Below are positions 4,407-5,630 of a DNA stretch of 5,630 nt, one piece after another. The notes below the pieces were generated by a model. It was not told where the DNA came from. It was given only the letters and a program-made list of their open reading frames with translations, and did no database searches. Source of the stretch: Clostridia bacterium. Its GTDB lineage: Bacteria; Bacillota; Clostridia; Oscillospirales; Butyricicoccaceae. Numbering within the stretch: position 1 is the stretch's first letter; each line of letters opens with the position of its first letter. Position numbers and translations under genes: made by a program. Location: NCBI GenBank assembly GCA_017547995.1, contig JAFYNW010000042.1, positions 1 through 5,630 of the forward strand, in the 5' to 3' direction.

Positions 4407-5630
4407 TTAATTGTCAAGACTGTCGAGAATTTTACCCGAAGGCTTTGAGTCGCCGTGGCGGACGAAGTACATCGTGCCAAGGCCTAAAATCGAGAATACC
4501 GCCGCATACGGGAAGAGTGTGCGGTATGAAATATGCTCGAGCAACGCGCCCGAAAGCACAGGTGTGACAATCTGCGCCGCCATCGAGAAGGTGTAATAAA
4601 GGCCTGTGTATTTGCCCAATTCACCGTCCGAGCACATATCGACGACCACAGGGAAAATATTCACGCCCACAGCCGAGCCTCCCACACCGATGATGGCAAA
4701 CCAGAGGTAAATTGTCCAGTGGAAATGGTCGTACGGCGTAAGCACGATGAAGGAGAAAATCATAATCGCAAAGCCGATTGCAATCGTCTTCTTTCTACCT
4801 ATCTTCGCGGCAAGTGTGCCAAGTGGAATATAGCTTAAAAATGCCGCAACAGCAACGACGAGAAGGCTTGTGGAAAAGCTGCCGCCCATAAGTCCCCATA
4901 CCTCCTGTGCATAGCGGGAGAAGGCTGTTGTGACGCCGTTATACGAGATATAATAGAAGAATACCGCCGCAAGAGCAAAGAAAAGGCTCTTCTTCACGTC
5001 GGCAGGGATTTTGCCGTCCTGCGCTTCTTCCTTTTTGAATTCAGGATATTCCTTTGCGATTACAGACGCCAGCTTTTTCTCCCTGACTGTGCAGACAAGC
5101 ACAACAAGAGCTATCACCATAACAGCCGCAACGCTGAGAAACAGCGGTGTATAGTCAGGTCTTTCCTCCTGCTTGACGAGAAGCTGAATCATACCCAATG
5201 AATAGATTGCGCCCAGTGCGCCCATAACGTTGATGACCGCATTGCCCTGACTTCTCAGCTGAGGCGGAGTGAGGTCAGGCATGAGTGCGACTGCAGGCGA
5301 GCGGTATATGCCCATGCTGACGAGCACCGTGCCAAGCGCCGCAATAAAAAAGCCTATGCTTCCGATTTTGTCCGCAAATGGAATGAGCATCATAAATATA
5401 ACGGAAAGCAATGTACCCGCAATGATAAACGGAGTACGCTTTCCCATTCGTGTATCAATTTTGTCCGACCACGCACCGATAAGTGGAAGGAGCACGATGG
5501 CAAGGATATTGTCCGCCGCCATGATTGTCCCTGTTGCCGTTTCGCCAAGGGCGAAGGAATTTTTAAGAATCAACGGAATTATATTATCATAAATCTGCCA
5601 GAAGGCACTTATTCCCATAAAAGCCAGACC
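4407..5630 (-). CDS. MFS permease, SLC45/GPH sugar-transporter-like (N-terminus beyond window)
   Basis: A 12-span secondary transporter of which about 407 residues are visible. The frame stays open to the right edge (GLAF precedes the first visible Met at 5616-5618), and the visible part begins inside the first membrane span (ISAFWQIYDNIIPLIL), so the Met at 5618 is probably internal. Counting from that Met: the MFS loop 2-3 signature is G-A-W-S-D-K-I-D-T-R-M-G-K-R-T-P-F (48-63); YRSPAVALMPDLTPPQLRSQGNAV (105-128) resembles the SLC45/sucrose-transporter subgroup; a charged central linker lies at about 178-210; a second-half loop is LAAKIGRKKT (269-278). These features suggest a cation-coupled sugar or other small-solute carrier in the cytoplasmic membrane; substrate and direction are not readable. 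It ends in a hydrophilic tail and its own terminator, so it is a separate transcript from the M29 operon. Confidence 0.9.
   Translation of the reverse strand, partial: GLAFMGISAFWQIYDNIIPLILKNSFALGETATGTIMAADNILAIVLLPLIGAWSDKIDTRMGKRTPFIIAGTLLSVIFMMLIPFADKIGSIGFFIAALGTVLVSMGIYRSPAVALMPDLTPPQLRSQGNAVINVMGALGAIYSLGMIQLLVKQEERPDYTPLFLSVAAVMVIALVVLVCTVREKKLASVIAKEYPEFKKEEAQDGKIPADVKKSLFFALAAVFFYYISYNGVTTAFSRYAQEVWGLMGGSFSTSLLVVAVAAFLSYIPLGTLAAKIGRKKTIAIGFAIMIFSFIVLTPYDHFHWTIYLWFAIIGVGGSAVGVNIFPVVVDMCSDGELGKYTGLYYTFSMAAQIVTPVLSGALLEHISYRTLFPYAAVFSILGLGTMYFVRHGDSKPSGKILDSLDN

Noticed and set aside
1..5630. CRISPR array, tRNA, rRNA, insertion sequence, phage genes or a defence island
   Set aside because: No regularly spaced repeats, cloverleaf sequences, transposase or integrase motifs, or known defence domains were seen on either strand.

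Overview
The window reads as ordinary chromosome from a Gram-positive anaerobe of the Clostridia (Ruminococcus/Oscillospiraceae-like). This rests on the close gene packing, AGGAGG-type ribosome binding sites, short A-rich/T-rich intrinsic terminators, consensus sigma-A promoters, and protein families common in that group (M29 aminopeptidase, DUF554, DUF4177, the TetR family with a 'NRKSFYYHF' recognition helix). The organism call is inference; there is no rRNA or other marker.

Left part, + strand. The last 44 codons of a probable M20 metallopeptidase run into a GNAT acetyltransferase (stop and start share one base), followed by a 68-residue DUF4177 protein and a terminator. A second hairpin terminator lies about 40 bases on. 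Between the two terminators is a near-exact 23-base copy of the last codons of the acetyltransferase gene. A consensus extended -10 promoter with a 13-base dyad then drives a TetR-type regulator (start at 994). After a 116-base gap holding a strong hairpin comes an integral membrane protein of the dolichol/phytol kinase (SEC59/VTE5-like) family, ended by a terminator shared with the convergent genes to its right.

Right part, - strand. Reading leftwards: an MFS permease (SLC45/GPH-like, N-terminus beyond the right edge), its terminator, a consensus promoter, an M29 aminopeptidase with its full set of metal ligands, and a DUF554 membrane protein that overlaps it by ATGA. The last two form a two-gene operon ending at the shared terminator.

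Taken together these are housekeeping or accessory metabolic genes: peptide turnover (M20, M29), small-molecule acetylation, solute transport and lipid-alcohol phosphorylation. I see no convincing new multi-gene system, phage, IS element, CRISPR array, tRNA or rRNA. The observations most worth a second look are the repeat that flanks the DUF4177 gene, the hairpin block before the kinase-like gene, and the TetR promoter/dyad.
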